Source: Thuidium tamariscinum
Lineage: Eukaryota; Streptophyta; Bryopsida; Hypnales; Thuidiaceae
Length of the DNA: 64,000 bases
Direction of reading: 5' to 3'
NCBI GenBank assembly: GCA_947034885.2
Contig: OX344753.2
Location: forward strand, 26,676,347 to 26,740,346
This document shows, piece after piece, positions 35,742 through 49,556 of this stretch. The translations under genes were made by a program, and so were the position numbers. Position 1 is the stretch's first letter; each line of letters opens with the position of its first letter. Under the pieces are notes generated by a model. The model was given only the letters and a program-made list of their open reading frames with translations. It was not told where the DNA came from and ran no database searches.

Positions 35742-36392
35742 CTACTTGTACATAGTAAGAAGCCTTCTGAAAGACGATGGTGTAGTCGATGGACCTTCCA
35801 AGTCTCCTTTCCAATCCCTTGGCATGTTCCTCAATACATCGCCTAATTTTTCTTTCCCTGGCTCTACCGGTATTTCCAATCCTGAAAACATTTGATCAAG
35901 CATGTAATCTTGTAACTCGATTGACATTTTCTTGTTGTCCCATTCCGCTTGTACTTTAATCAATACATGCTTCATTGTCATCTTAAATTCATGTAGTGCA
36001 TCTAATTCTTGTGATTCTTCTACATCCACGTGTTCCTGTGGGTGTTGCATTGTTTGATCAAATGGCACTTCATGTGATTCAGGTGGAGATAAAGTTGCTT
36101 CTGGTGCCATTGGAGCTGGTTCAAATGGGGGTTCATCCGTTTCAACATTGACAGCTTCTGGAGTTGATACATCTGCAACTTTTGCTCCTTGAACGCCAAG
36201 TAATTCTTGTTCTCTTTGTAATTGAATTTCCCTCTCTTGTTCGCGGCGTTTGTGTGCATTGTATGTCCGCTTGTCCACATATTTTCCACAGCGGGTGTTC
36301 GTTTTGCATTCAAAACAACTACAAAATTTGGGCCGTACAGGGAGGTTTTTTCCACCTCTGCGCCTCATTTTTAGGTTCAAAGAATTTAGCAC
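35742..36392 (-). CDS. CxCxxC zinc-finger ORF, opposite arm (centre copy 2)
   Basis: Identical to 31675-32325 and inverse to 34856-35506. It belongs to the inner end of the right arm. Confidence 0.5.
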   Translation of the reverse strand: MLNSLNLKMRRRGGKNLPVRPKFCSCFECKTNTRCGKYVDKRTYNAHKRREQEREIQLQREQELLGVQGAKVADVSTPEAVNVETDEPPFEPAPMAPEATLSPPESHEVPFDQTMQHPQEHVDVEESQELDALHEFKMTMKHVLIKVQAEWDNKKMSIELQDYMLDQMFSGLEIPVEPGKEKLGDVLRNMPRDWKGDLEGPSTTPSSFRRLLTMYK

Positions 36393-36870
36393 AACTTATT
36401 GTTATGTCTATTTTTGAATAATAGAATGTATGCAACATAGTAGTAATTATGTTCTTGTATTTCAATACTTATATCTTATATAAAATACTTAAATTTTTAA
36501 ATAAACAAAGTTTTATATAAATGTAAACTTCATATATGTGGAAATGTAAATAGATTTTTTTATAATATTCCTTATTTTATATAGATGTTCTTATATATTC
36601 TCATAAAGTAAAAGGAAGACAACACTTTTATTTTGACTTGTGTTCTTATATTCTTCAGTTTAGAATAAAGTGAAAGAAATTATATTCTTTTACTTTTGTC
36701 AAATAAGAAATTTTTTGTAGAAAGTATATTGAAACCTTCCTTACAAGTAAGTAATTATTGATGATACTTGCCATAAATCCAAAATAATTCTCTTCAAAGA
36801 TTGTGCAATTCACTCTTAAAAATATTTATTTTGTATATTGTATCATGTTTTCCTCATATGAATGAATTAA

Positions 36871-37788
36871 CTCCTAAAGGACCATTGTCCCCTGGGGGGA
36901 CAAAATGGATTTTAGGCTGGTTGCTATGACTTCAATTTTTGGTGAAAATTTTTGAAAATTTTGCACAATGTAAAGAAGACTGATTAGCTTTGTGGGAATG
37001 TAACTTTTATTTCAATTGGTAATTGGGTGCAAAAGTTGTACCACAAAAATCTTAAAATTTCATTTGGTAGATAAATGTTTTTTTACAAAAAGTCAAAATT
37101 AAATTTTTCAAGTTTTTTTTTCTAGAATAATATATTCTTGCCTACATTTGAAGTTGTGATTCACTCTATTTGGACTTATCATGAGAATTATGGACAATCT
37201 TGTTTTTTGGACAATCTAAACATCTTCTTCAAAAAATAACTAATAGGATTTAGTTCTAAATGCAATTTTTACAATTTATCAAAAAATATTGTTGAACAAG
37301 GTTATGTTCACTTGCTAAAAAAATCTCACCGTTGGGATTATTGTATTTCAGTCCCATCTTAGAATCACAAACGACTTAGTTTTTCTTCCACTCTCGGACC
37401 TACATCTACGTAACAATTTTTTAAAGAATGAAAATCAAGTGTTTTTGGTATGAAATTCTTTTCATAGACTCTCAACACATTTATTCAACAAAAATAATTA
37501 TAAATTTCAATTCTATACTGCAAATTTTTTTACAAAAGGCGGTCAAAGTCATCTGAAAATACACACCACTATTCAAAGAACTCGTATTTCCAACTTTGAA
37601 TGCTTATATCTTCCAATCTATACCGCCAAACTTCATGAAATCTTTACCACATGATTTTAGTGAAGTTGAGTATAAGATGCACTGGTTAGATTCTTTAGAA
37701 AATGTATTTTTTGTTTCTTTGGATGAATGCAATAGAAATGGCAGTTTTGAGAGTTTTTTGACAAAAAATGGCCTTGGTCCTTTAGGGG
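36871..37788. repeat. AT-rich repeat unit with TAAAGGACC ends, right arm
   Basis: Inverse copy of 29393-30310, with the same inverted ends. Confidence 0.5.
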
Positions 37789-40700
37789 TTTATGAAAGAA
37801 TTAAAGAATGATTGTTGCTGCGCAATGATGTCTACATCTTGCAATTTTCACTGCATTTTTAATTCAACATCTTCAAGGTTCTTGACTATGTTTTCTCCTA
37901 GAGTGCTCCAACATTGTGATCAAAATAGTTTGTAGGAAGAAGTAGAAAATAATTCAAAGTACTAAATTGTAAACAATTTATTTATGCAAATGAAAAATGC
38001 CAATCACAATGGTTATAATATTCAAATGAAAAATCATCACCTAATGTTTCAAGGAATTTAAAAAAGTAAAAATTCAAGTAAAACTAGAAAATAAATATTT
38101 TTAAATAGAGATTTCATAACTAACCGCAAACTACTCCAAACTAAAATTAGTTAAAATACTTTCATCTAAGTAATGAAAATGGAATGAGTCCAAGCTTTTC
38201 ACAAAGATGTAAATTTATTTAACTAATTTTTTTTGTTTATTCAAAAAGTGAATTTTACATAATTTTTTTGAACTGCCCCATTTTTCCTAAGATCAAAGAA
38301 AAGCACTTATCATGCAATACCGTTTTTTTAATCATGTAGTCAAATGTTATGAAAATTGTTGGTCATTTACCCCAAGGACTAAGAGGATATAATGTGTCTT
38401 CTCCAAAGTTTTCAATGGCAATTTCTTGGAAGGGTGAAACAAATCTCAATATTCGGGGAACTACGATCTTGTCCAAAAAAAAGTTTACATATTTTTTGCA
38501 TTTTTCGATTCTTTAATTCTAAATATCAAAAGTAGTTACAAATTAATTTACGAATTGTAGTTGAGAATGTAGTCTAGTAGGAAAAGAGAGCAAGTATAAT
38601 GTTTTTTCATGAAACAAATAGTAGATATGGAAAAAAAAAATTCTTACAAAATTTTATGCTATAATCCACACACATCAAAATAATTTGAATTTTTTTTAAA
38701 AATTGTTGTTTTAAAAAAAAATTGAATGAAAGGTTCAATGATGTGTAATTAATGACACAAAATAATTAAAATGATTTCAAATTTTTAAAATATATTCCAA
38801 TAAATATGATAATAATACAAGTTTTAAAATTTCAAAAATTTATCCATGTATAAATTTTTAATAATTTTGTAAGATCCAGTTCCTTTTTAATTGACTTCTT
38901 GGTCTTCATGCTTGAAATATGTACAAATTTGAGAGATTTTTTTCTTCAAATTTTCAAATAAAAAAATAATAATTTGTTATAGATTTGAAATAATTTTTTT
39001 GGACGGGTTAAAAAATATTTATTCATCTTTTCATTAATTCTTTTCTCGTGGTCTTTCTCCAAAACCTGCAGTTTAGGCCTATGAAGTTAATCATCCAAAA
39101 TTGTTATAATCTAAAGATCTAATGGTCCAAATTTCCTAAAATCCATTATATGCACATTAGATAAAGTAATCTATATTTTTGTACGGTTAAAATTAAAAAA
39201 TTTATTCACAGCAGATCTCACAATAATATGAAAGTCCTAGAATTCATTGAAAACCTCCACTGTTTGAAGCATGTTAGTCCTTCAAGGATTCAAGCTACAC
39301 TTTGGGCACATGTTGAATTAAAAATTCAAAGAAAAAACAAACAAACTCCATTCATCATGAGTTGCCTCAAATTGCTATGTTGCCAAAAAATTGAGTTTGG
39401 TCTTTAGGGATTAACCACTATGAGTAAGCATTGGAGAGTTCAAACATTGTTCTTTCATTATGTATGAACACATCACATAGTAGAAATTTTTATAAATAAA
39501 TTAGCCTTGATAGATAACATCCATATAAATTTTTTACGGGCCCTTTTAGAAGACTTGAATGATGCCATGAAGGGAAACCTTGGTAGATGATAGCGAATGT
39601 GGGAATAAAATTGGGAAATATAGCCAATGCAAGTAGTGTCTTGTAGGGTGCTAAGTCTATCGGCAAGTATGTAGGTCCGGGTTTTCTCTCCTATTGCTTC
39701 AATCTTTAGAGATTTTGTAGTAGCTAGTCAATAAGTGACCAAAAATTTTTTTCTGACAATTTAAAACTTTGTCTCTAAAATTTGTCCATAAATTTTGATT
39801 GAAATATTGAAATGTCAAACGGGTTTTTTAGAGGTGAAACTTGATTTGATTTCCTACCTTTTTTTGGTTCAAAGTTTTTGGTAAGAAGATATTGTACTAT
39901 GCCTAAATGAGGTTTGAAGTTTTAATTTAGCACATTGTCTATTTGAAACTTAACTACGAACTGTTGAGCTCCTACAACTTCTGAACTACATATCCCATAT
40001 GGGGTGTTCTACCTCTTACTACCTCATCTATATATGGAGAGCTTAACTTCTCTATAGAGATCTTTAAGTTAAGATATTAATGCCAAATGGATAAAGATAC
40101 CCTTGATAACTATTCAATGGATCTTTGGAGTTTAGGCATACTAACTATCTTTGCAATCATTTGTTTTTCTTCATGTCATCCATAGATAGTATTAAGCTTT
40201 TGACAACAAGTTGACAAAAAATTGACAAGTTCTCACAAATTGACAAGATGAAGATGTGAAAAAATGGTTGTTGTCATTTTGAATAATTCTTTGTCATAAA
40301 CTTGTCACCTTGGACTACATTTCCTCATAGTAGAAGTGTTCAATTGTAAACTTGTTGCAAAAAGTTGCTACTTGAGTTTGTGACACTTGAATTGAATTCA
40401 TTATAGTTGGTTTCATGGAGCATTTCTTACACATGTATGTAGTAGAAAGAAGGAAAAATTTGTGAAAAAAGAACAAGGGCAAGAACAAATTGAACTCTTA
40501 TATGTTATATATAAGATAACTCCATTAAATAAACCACAAGAATGAATTAAAAAAATTCTTAAGGTATTGTAAATATGACCTTTCTAGTTTTTTAATGTAA
40601 AAGTATCGTCATCTTAAACACAATAATTATGGTAAATAGCCCCACATCAAATACCCTCTTAATCCAAGTGAATGCTTTTTATGGTAAGAAGTGATTTCCC

Positions 40701-43700
40701 TTAGGAATTGCATTATGATGGTTGTAACTTTGAGCACTTGCTTCTCCTTCATTCAATGTTTTTTTTCAATAAAATTTAATGGATTTTGTTTCATTTGAAG
40801 TCTAGTTATTGTGATAAAGTTTTAATATCAATCCAACTTGTTTTGAATGTTTGGGAGCAATTCAAAGTTCAAAATGTAGACATTTTTTAATAACATTGAA
40901 CTTTGGTGGCCTTTTTCTTCTTCATAGTCACAATGTTTGTTTCCAATAAAAAATTTAGAAAAGTTTCCTAGAATCTAGTTTTTGTGATTAAAGTTACATA
41001 ACAATTCAAGAAGTTATAAGACTAAGAATTATTTTAGTAGAAGTAAGTTCAACAATGTATGTATCTTTTGCACCAATTTCTTTTTGCTATTTTTAGACAT
41101 TTCAAAGGTCATTTCACAAAGACAACACAATTGAATGCCATTTTTTTCACCAATGTATTTGAAGCATTTTAGTAGAAGGAAATTCAACCATAGATGTTTT
41201 TTTTTCACCTTTTAAAAAAAATCATTTTTGACATTTCAAACTATTCAAAGCCATTTTGTGAAGACAATGAATCAATTGAATGACATTTTCTTTCACCAAT
41301 GTGTTTGTATGTTGATTTTGAAGTACTATGTAGTTCAAAGTTTTTTCACTTGAGTAGGTTTAGAAATCAAATTTTCCCTCCAAATGTGTTGTTAGGAAAA
41401 TTTCAATATGCTTTTACAACACTAAATCATTATAATCTTGCAATCTATATGGCCAAACAAGACATATACCACGAGATTGAACATTTGAGATTTATATACC
41501 TTAGTAACATTTAAACCTAAAATTGAATTTTATTAGAGGAGTGGTTCTAATAAACTATCCATTTCAATATTTGAAATATTTTATTTTAATGAAGATTAAA
41601 TTTTTTCTTAAAACTAACTCAAGTACACATTCCATTTTAAAATAATATCCTTGTTCACTTAGATCATTACAAGTTAGATACACATGTCCTACTTACTCTT
41701 TCAAATGAAGTGACGTTGTTGGTTTTTCCATTAACTTTTGAATCCAAAGCCCTAAAAATATGAAATAATTAATGAATCTATCTAATTTAATGGTATTTAT
41801 ACCCATTCTTCAAACAAATTTTTTATTTTGAAGTTATAATTGAAGCTTCATAATTTGTCAAACTCTCAGGTTTAGGGATTTTCATGACATTTGGTGTGCC
41901 CAAATTGAATTATCTAGAGTTCAAATTTTAGTGGTCTATTCCTACACTAAGTAGGCATAAGCCTACCAAGGATTTTTTTTATAAATATATTATTTTATGT
42001 CCTCCAAGTCCATTCAAATAGGGTTCTCTAGGAAGAGCACTTCTAATCATTGAAGATGGTATCAACTTCATGTTTTTGGATAAATTTGATCACCATCAAG
42101 TACTTACAAATGGTCAGTTTTTAGTTTTTTATTTCATGATTTTCTATTTATTATTAATTTATACATGAGTGTTTCTAAATTTTGTGACAATTTGTCTTTT
42201 TTTCTCGTAGTATTGCTTTATTACTTGCAAGTAGTCTATAGTTCTTGCAACACTACTTTTAGCCATCATTTTTTCCAATCAATGGTTGAGATTGTTCTTC
42301 TATGAAAATCTCCTAGTATTTTGAGACTAAAGTGAAAATTTAGCCAAAACAATATTGAGAATGAGGTGTGTTCTTTACAGTGACCTTGTTGGACAAAATG
42401 TTTGGAATTATGGCTGATAACAACATTTTTAAAACCCATTTCAAGTTGTTAGTAAAGTGTAGTGCACATCTTGAAACTTTGAGGTTTTGGAACCCTTTTC
42501 AAAATGTAGTTTTAGAATATTTAAACTTTTGATTTTTGAACCATTTCTAAAGAGCACCAATGGCCACTCAATTACTCATTGTGTGCTCATTCACTTGTTC
42601 ATTGTATAGTATATCCAAAATGTAGAAGCTAGCCTTCAAAATTGAAGCAAATTGTAGATTCAAGAGGTGGAAGTTGTAGAAGTGAGTTGCATACTGTTGA
42701 TTTGACTTATTAATTCACCCTCCCTTCCATTAGAGCAATAAATCCATTCAACCCAAATACTTAGGATTGTTTATTGAAAAGGTTGCAAAATAAAAGACTC
42801 AATTGGCATAGAAATATAAATGCTCCCTATTTTTATGGATTTCACAACTATAATTGCTACAATAGGTAGGAAAGTGCCTTCCAATTACCTTCTTTCTACA
42901 ATAGAAAAATCATTTTGGGGAAATAGAAAAATCATTTGGGGACAATAGAAAGATCACTTTGGAATAGAGGGAGAACAATTTTATCAACAAGAGATCTTTC
43001 AAAAATGGAAGTTTTTAGTTCTAGTAATTGCATCTTTGAATGGCATTCATCCAAATGAAAATGCATTATTTCAATGTTTTTGAAGAAACAAGTATAACTA
43101 TTTTAACCTTGAACAAGTAGAGAAATTGATAGTAAAATATGAAGCATAAAAGTTGAAGTTGTATAAATTTGGTTTAGGATGTATCTTAGATAGAACATTA
43201 CATAGCAATAATTATTATTGTAAAATAAGTAAAAGCTTACAAAGTGTGCTTTTCATATTCTTTACAACAGTTCTTGTTATTCATTAAAACTGTAACAAAT
43301 TACACTTCAATAGATTTAAAGATCATAAAGAATGGTAGTTGTGAAAACAATGGCAAAACGTGTCACTTCCTATCAATGAATTTGAAATTGATTTTCAACT
43401 TAAATTGATCGAGACAAAGAAAAATCCTAAACCTATCATACATTATGTTTGAACAAAAGTAGAGTATATTTAACCCCGTAGTGCCTGGGGAGCCATTTCA
43501 TAGCTTTTGGATGACTTCAGAGGGTCATAAGAAGACCTAAACAATAGTTTTTTCATCCACCTTTTTTTAATGACCTTTTATGTTGAGTTACAAAGAGTGT
43601 CCAACTGAGTTTTTAGTCTTATTGATATTTTTTTCCATGTAGTTGAGAAGTAATTAAGAAAAACGGATGGCAATTTAGTATGTATTTTGAGAAATTGAGT

Positions 43701-46520
43701 AAATCTAAATTTCTCCTTGAAAACGACATTTTTTGAATTTCAGCCCAACTAATGAAATGAAGACCCTCTACTCTAGTTTCTTCTCCAATTGGAACTTTTG
43801 AATAATTCATAAAATTGTATATTTTATTGCATCTTGAACTTTATCTGCATTTTTAATGTCTATTTAATTCTAATTATAGAAGTACACGGAAGTTGAGTTT
43901 ACACCATGATGTTTGTCACCCTAATGTACACACGTCCTGAAATTTTTAGATTTTTTGAGATAATTTTGTAATTGATATGATTTTTTCTTCACTTTCTCTT
44001 AAAAAATTATCAGAAAATAAATTTTCCTCAAAAAAATCTAAATTTTTTGTGAAACAGAGAAGATATGTACTTCTATCTCTGACAAATAAAAATAAAAATT
44101 TTCATACATATGTACTTCCGAAATGGTAACAAACTGAGTGACAAACAAGGAGGCTTCTAACCGGTGGTTATAGCTCCATCCTTTAAGGATTAAGATTGTG
44201 GTTTTCCTTTTCAACAAATAAAGTTGCTTCATTGCAAAAGATATGATTCAATATTGGCACACCATATTTTTTGAAATTGGCCCCCATATTGATAGTAGAA
44301 TAAAGATTGTACTATGACTAAAAATAAGTAGAGTAACACATAAAGTATGTAAAACATATTGTTACAAGTGAAAAACAATTGTAACCCTTTGAGAAAAGAG
44401 TTATACATTCCATATCACATTTATGACATTGAAGCTTCAAATGTTATATAGATGTTCAAAAGATTTGATACCTAAAATTAGGCTATTTGTTTTGTAAGTT
44501 TGTCTATTTGTTATATTGACAAATCTAGAACTACATGTCCCCATGTCACATTCTTGGTACCATTGGAAAGCCCTTGGTGAGGAGGTATGTAGGAGCTTTG
44601 TTTTATGGCACTTGGACATACAATGTCAAAGTTGTGAATTTTTTACTTCTTTTTAAGTCATTTTAAATTTATTTTTTAAATTTATAATTGTAGCAATTCT
44701 ATAGGGCACACTAGTATGAATGATAATGGAGTAGGTGCACAACTTCTATTTGTCTTGCAACAAAAATTCATTGGATAATGTTGTAAGCAATACAAACCCT
44801 TCAAATATATGAATTAACCGTGAAAGGGACAATTTTAGCACCTTCGTTTAAAACTCAAGAACAAAAGTTATACCAAAATAAGTTCAAAACAGAGGAGACC
44901 GTGCAAGACAAAAGAAATTTCAACATTTTAGTTTTTAAGGAAACAAAATATCTTTGCATAAATTATATTTTTGTCTACATGCAAAGCTTTTCTTTGTTTC
45001 ATTTGGATCTTTTATAAGAGAATTATGGACAATTTTATTTTCGGGCAATAAAATCATCTTCTTGAAAAAATGATTAGTCTTGTAGGATTCAATTTTGAAA
45101 GCAATTTTTATAATTCAAGGTTCAAAATTTCCACACAGTTTTTTTTTAGTTTTTTTTCTGTAAAATAGTTCTACCATTGAGATTAGTGCATATAATTCCA
45201 TCTTGGAGATATTAATTATATATCTTTTCCGTCAATCTCATACGTGTTTGTATAAAACAATTTTTTAATGAATGAAAAGAATATAAATTAAGTTATTTTG
45301 TACTTTTTTTACCCATAGACTTTCAACTGAATTTTACACCACAAAAATTTATAGTTGAAAATTCTATTGTGTAAAAAAATAAAGGTAAGGTAGTTCAAAG
45401 TCATATAATCAATTTCCGCAATGTGCTTAAACACTTGTTTTTTTTCACTTTAAATGTAGAGATCTTGCAATTAGTGCAATATGAAATTTTGAAATTTTGA
45501 AATTTTTCCACACACTCTTACACTAGATGCGTATAAGATTTTTTTTTTGATTTGAAACAAAAACAGTTTCTAGGTTTTTTTATTCTTTGCTACAGAAATA
45601 GTAGTGTTCAATGTTATTTCAAAGAAATAGGGCCTCGGTCCCTTTGGGGTGGCATGGAAAATCCACCAATTATTTATTTATTTATTTTGTGGAATTAATG
45701 ATTGAATTTTAGGAGACTATCTAAGAAGTGAATGTTGATTATGTAAGACTCTACGTTGCAAAGCTTCTAAAAATATGGAATAAAATGTGGAGGAAGAAGA
45801 ACGCACTTAGCGAAATTATGTACTTGTAAATGCCCAAGATATTTTTGTAGCTTCTAGGGATGTGATTTAAATTAAAGAAATTCCTAGTATTTCAAAAAGT
45901 TGAATTCTTATTGGGGGTTTAATAGTAACTATATGAATTCTAATTTCGCATACTAAAGATCACATTGAGAAGAAAAAAAAACAATATCACTTATTGATTG
46001 AAAGGTTATAATGTTTGATCATGAAGGTGTTAATAATGATTCAAAGATTTGAAATCTTCCTATCCTTTTTGTACATGTTCAATTTAGGAATTGGTTCAAC
46101 AAAAAAATAAGAAATTGAAAGGGCCTACTTAAAATGCACTTTTGAAATCATATGATGGCTTTTGAAAATGCATGCACCAATTGTTTTGAATAGTTTACTA
46201 ATGTGATTTTTGACCAATGTCTTCTTGTATTGAAAGACTCATTTTTTTAGAAGCCTTCACTATTACGGAAAGTCAAGATTGCAATGGACACTCTTGCACA
46301 AAATAGTGAATATAGAAATTGAAAGCAATTATTTTTCAAATCCTAAAAATAAATTTCAATTTTTTTCCTATAAATGCAAAATATTAGAAATAAAAACTAT
46401 TTAAGTTTTTATTACTTAATAGTATTGCAAAATATGAGGATTTAATGGTTAACTAATATTCACCAATTCACATGGCACCGTAATGTTAACAGGCCTCCTA
46501 AAAAATCCCGTCGTTCCAGG
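37789..46520. other. AT-rich repeat DNA of the right arm, no gene seen
   Basis: Mirror of 20661-29392, with the same short, motif-free frames and dispersed repeats. Confidence 0.6.
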
Positions 46521-48132
46521 GACGGGACCTACATTTCCCGCATGCCAAGTGGCTCCACACCTCCACGAACAGTTGCATCATTTCTTCCGCGGCTACAAAG
46601 TCTGCGTTTTTTTTGAGTTCCACTTACCTCCTCGCTCTTTGTGTAGAAGGATTTGAGCAACATTTTCAACGACGACGTCGCGCAATACAGTGTGTGAGTT
46701 CTTGTTTTATTTGATTTTGTAATTGTTGGTAGCAGTTCCAAATTTTTAGGTGATGGATATGCGAGAGATGGGTTCAACGTTGATTTGTATTTTTGTAATT
46801 TGGCTGAATTGGACATAAGGTCGCCGTCAGGCTTTCAGAATTGTGAAATGAAACATGGTCGGTGTGGTCTGGTCTAGGCTGCTCTAGGTCGAGGGTTGAG
46901 GGTTTCGTTGTGGGCGGGGAGCGAACTCGGGAGCTGGCTTTCTTGAGAAGTGAATGAAGCCTGCGAATGAAGCTCCTTTTCACAATGGCACATGGGTTTG
47001 CTAACTCATACTGTGCTACATTGTTACGCTAGGAGTTGCTTTGATTTGTCTCATTGAACAGATGTTGCATGGGTTTTAGTTCGTCTTGATTATCTCGCAG
47101 CTGCTACCTCTGCTAAAAAGCGATTTGTGTGTATGGAGTGTTTGTGCTGTAGAAGATACTATTGTTGATTTCTAGAATGATGAAGTGTCTTTTGAAATTT
47201 GGTCACTAGTATCAAGGTATGTTTACTCATTTCTAAAAATTCTACGCTTTCTTAGACAACAGAAATGCCAAAACGTGAGTACATTAGGGTTTCTATTAGT
47301 TGTTGCCGCTTGAATTGAAAGAGTGTGGATAAAAACTCCATGGACCTGGCTCTTCGCAGTTGGTACACTCTTCATCCTAATTAGTGTTTCTTTTAAAATA
47401 CAGTTACTCCTACAAGAGAGATGAGAGCGAGGAGTGTTGTTTGATGAAACTGGCTTGGTGTGAGCTTTTGGTCTCTTTAGTCCCCAAATAGCCTTCGTTA
47501 ATGGTCCATTTGATCATGTTCAAGGTAGCTAGGAAATGTTAGGCACCTTGATTTTAATCCCTCGCTTAATTCTCCTGAATTTGGACTTCCATGGGGTATC
47601 TAATGAAGCAGTATTCTAAGGTAGGAGAATGATTTTTCTTGCCTATGTATGAAGTCCCATCCTTATGAAGGATTGAGCGGCCCTCATGTTTTTTTATTAG
47701 CCCTTTCCAGTAGGTCATATGAGGTCTTTTTTTCTTCTCAGTTATATTTACTTTCTGACCATCTTATGTAATGCTCTTCACTGATTCTGGCGGTACCATG
47801 TGAATTATATGTTTCCAAGTTTTGCATTCGGAAAATTGAAGGTGGATTAGATGAATTGTCTTTTAATATCCTTAATTTCAAAGACGGTACAATGTGAAGC
47901 ACGTGATCTCTAGTTCACTTGCAGGTAACTAATGTGAGTTGTGGAATGCAGGTCTTACTATATATTTCATTCCGCATTGAACCACCTTTGCGGTGAACAG
48001 TTGCCGTTCCAACTGCCGAAGTGAAGGTTTGGATATCTTCCACGTTGAACAGACAAGTTTTTATGTGTTTGTGAACTCATGAGGAGTGTATTTTGATGAA
48101 ATTTTTGTTGTGGTCGCAGACTGACTAGCACT
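46521..48132. promoter_or_regulatory. probable upstream region of the zinc-ribbon ORF, right arm
   Basis: GC-intermediate 1.6 kb directly 5' of the zinc-ribbon ORF. Composition jumps at about 46500, and the first 500 bp look like a leader or promoter of a host gene. No single promoter motif is convincing. Mirror of 19049-20660. Confidence 0.3.
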
Positions 48133-49071
48133 ATGGTGCTTGCACAATGTTGCAATGTTTGCGGAAAGCAATTTCCGAGAGAAATTTTGCAGTTCTGTGG
48201 CACTTGTGGTGAAAAGAGATTGGAAGACAAAGTTGGGGAAGAGCAACTGGTGATAGAAGATGAAGGTAGCATGAGAGGTCCTCCTGCCCGAGTTGCACTC
48301 AAGGATAGAACTGTAAATACACTTTCCTACTGTCAGGTTTTTGCTCCTCCCGTTTGTCGGAATGAGAATAAGCTGTATGGGAAGAGAGCTTTGTTGGCTG
48401 CAAAAATGGGCATTCAACACAGAATAATGTTAGATAATTATGAGCAAGTTAAAAAATGTGTAAAGCTTGCACAAGAAGCTGGGAAATTGCTTGAAGGAAT
48501 CTTTAGCTTAGACGAACTAGGAGTGCAGGATAGTTTGAGACAAGTTATAAAAGAAAATTGTCGAACACTACAAGAAGTGAAATTGGGGAATAAAAAACAT
48601 AAATGGGATGAAAGAGGGATCTATAAATTTTTTAAACACCATTTAAGGTACTTGAGAAGAAAAAAAAGAATTGCAGATAAATTGATTGGGACCGAAGGCT
48701 CTGCGAGACAAGTTCAGGATGACGTCAATGTTCCTGGAGAAGAAAATAGGGATTCTTTTTTAATGGATAGAATCGAAGGCAATGAGACATCGGAAAGAAC
48801 AGTATGTGAAGAAGGTGCAGTTGAGGTGCCTGAAATAGAGCCGACACGAACCATAGAAGACGATGAATCCTATCTGCTATTGGTACTTTCATTACCTACA
48901 GTTGATGTTATGAAGAAATACTTAAGAAAGGTCATTGAAGATGTAAACGTAAGAGTGAAGCCAAAACCATTTGGAGTAGGCTATCGTAAATGGTCAAAGG
49001 AGAAGCAAGTGACAGAGGTGGCGAAGTACTATCGCATACAGTCTTCAATGACACATGCAACAACACTTTAA
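48133..49071 (+). CDS. 312-aa zinc-ribbon protein, unrecognised, right arm
   Basis: Identical to the left-arm copy (18110-19048). The ATG at 48133 is the first in frame and directly precedes the CCNVCGKQF zinc knuckle, so the start is credible. The frame closes after SSMTHATTL. Downstream, 29 bases at 49341-49369 look like a small exon (YKPQFFEVVK between AG and GTGAGG), and then the MECR exons follow on the same strand. The ORF and the MECR fragment could have been captured as neighbouring host genes in one event. Confidence 0.65.
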   Translation: MVLAQCCNVCGKQFPREILQFCGTCGEKRLEDKVGEEQLVIEDEGSMRGPPARVALKDRTVNTLSYCQVFAPPVCRNENKLYGKRALLAAKMGIQHRIMLDNYEQVKKCVKLAQEAGKLLEGIFSLDELGVQDSLRQVIKENCRTLQEVKLGNKKHKWDERGIYKFFKHHLRYLRRKKRIADKLIGTEGSARQVQDDVNVPGEENRDSFLMDRIEGNETSERTVCEEGAVEVPEIEPTRTIEDDESYLLLVLSLPTVDVMKKYLRKVIEDVNVRVKPKPFGVGYRKWSKEKQVTEVAKYYRIQSSMTHATTL

Positions 49072-49556
49072 AATTCAACGGTTGTGGTCTCCAAAGAATA
49101 GGCATGCTGATTTAATATCCATGAATTATTATACTCATTATAATCATATTGTGTACTACACGTGGTTGAGCCTTAAGTCTCTATGTATTTGTTTAAGTGT
49201 TGGATTGGAATTAAAGATCACATTTTGCAGTTGTTGCTTAACATGATTTATGGACATTGTTGAGTTTGTATGATATATTGATTGAAGGACAGCATGTCTT
49301 CTTACTTAAAAGTGATGATTTGTTTATTTGATCTTGCAGATACAAGCCTCAATTTTTTGAAGTTGTGAAGGTGAGGTAGCTACTGAACATGTTGAGTATG
49401 AAGGAAGTATGTGTTTATTTGTTGTATTTATTATTTATAAGCAAACGTTCTCTTATTCTAGATAAGTTTGTGGTTGTTTAAGGCAATCCCTTAGCTAAGT
49501 CTACCATGGCGACTCAATCCTTCAATTTTTTTGTCAATATCTGAAGATTCAATCTT

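Noticed and set aside
29206-37139. Four real copies of the central ORF in an inverted tandem array
   Set aside because: Exact equality of 3,867 bp on both sides of a 200-N placeholder is explained more simply by an unmerged contig overlap.
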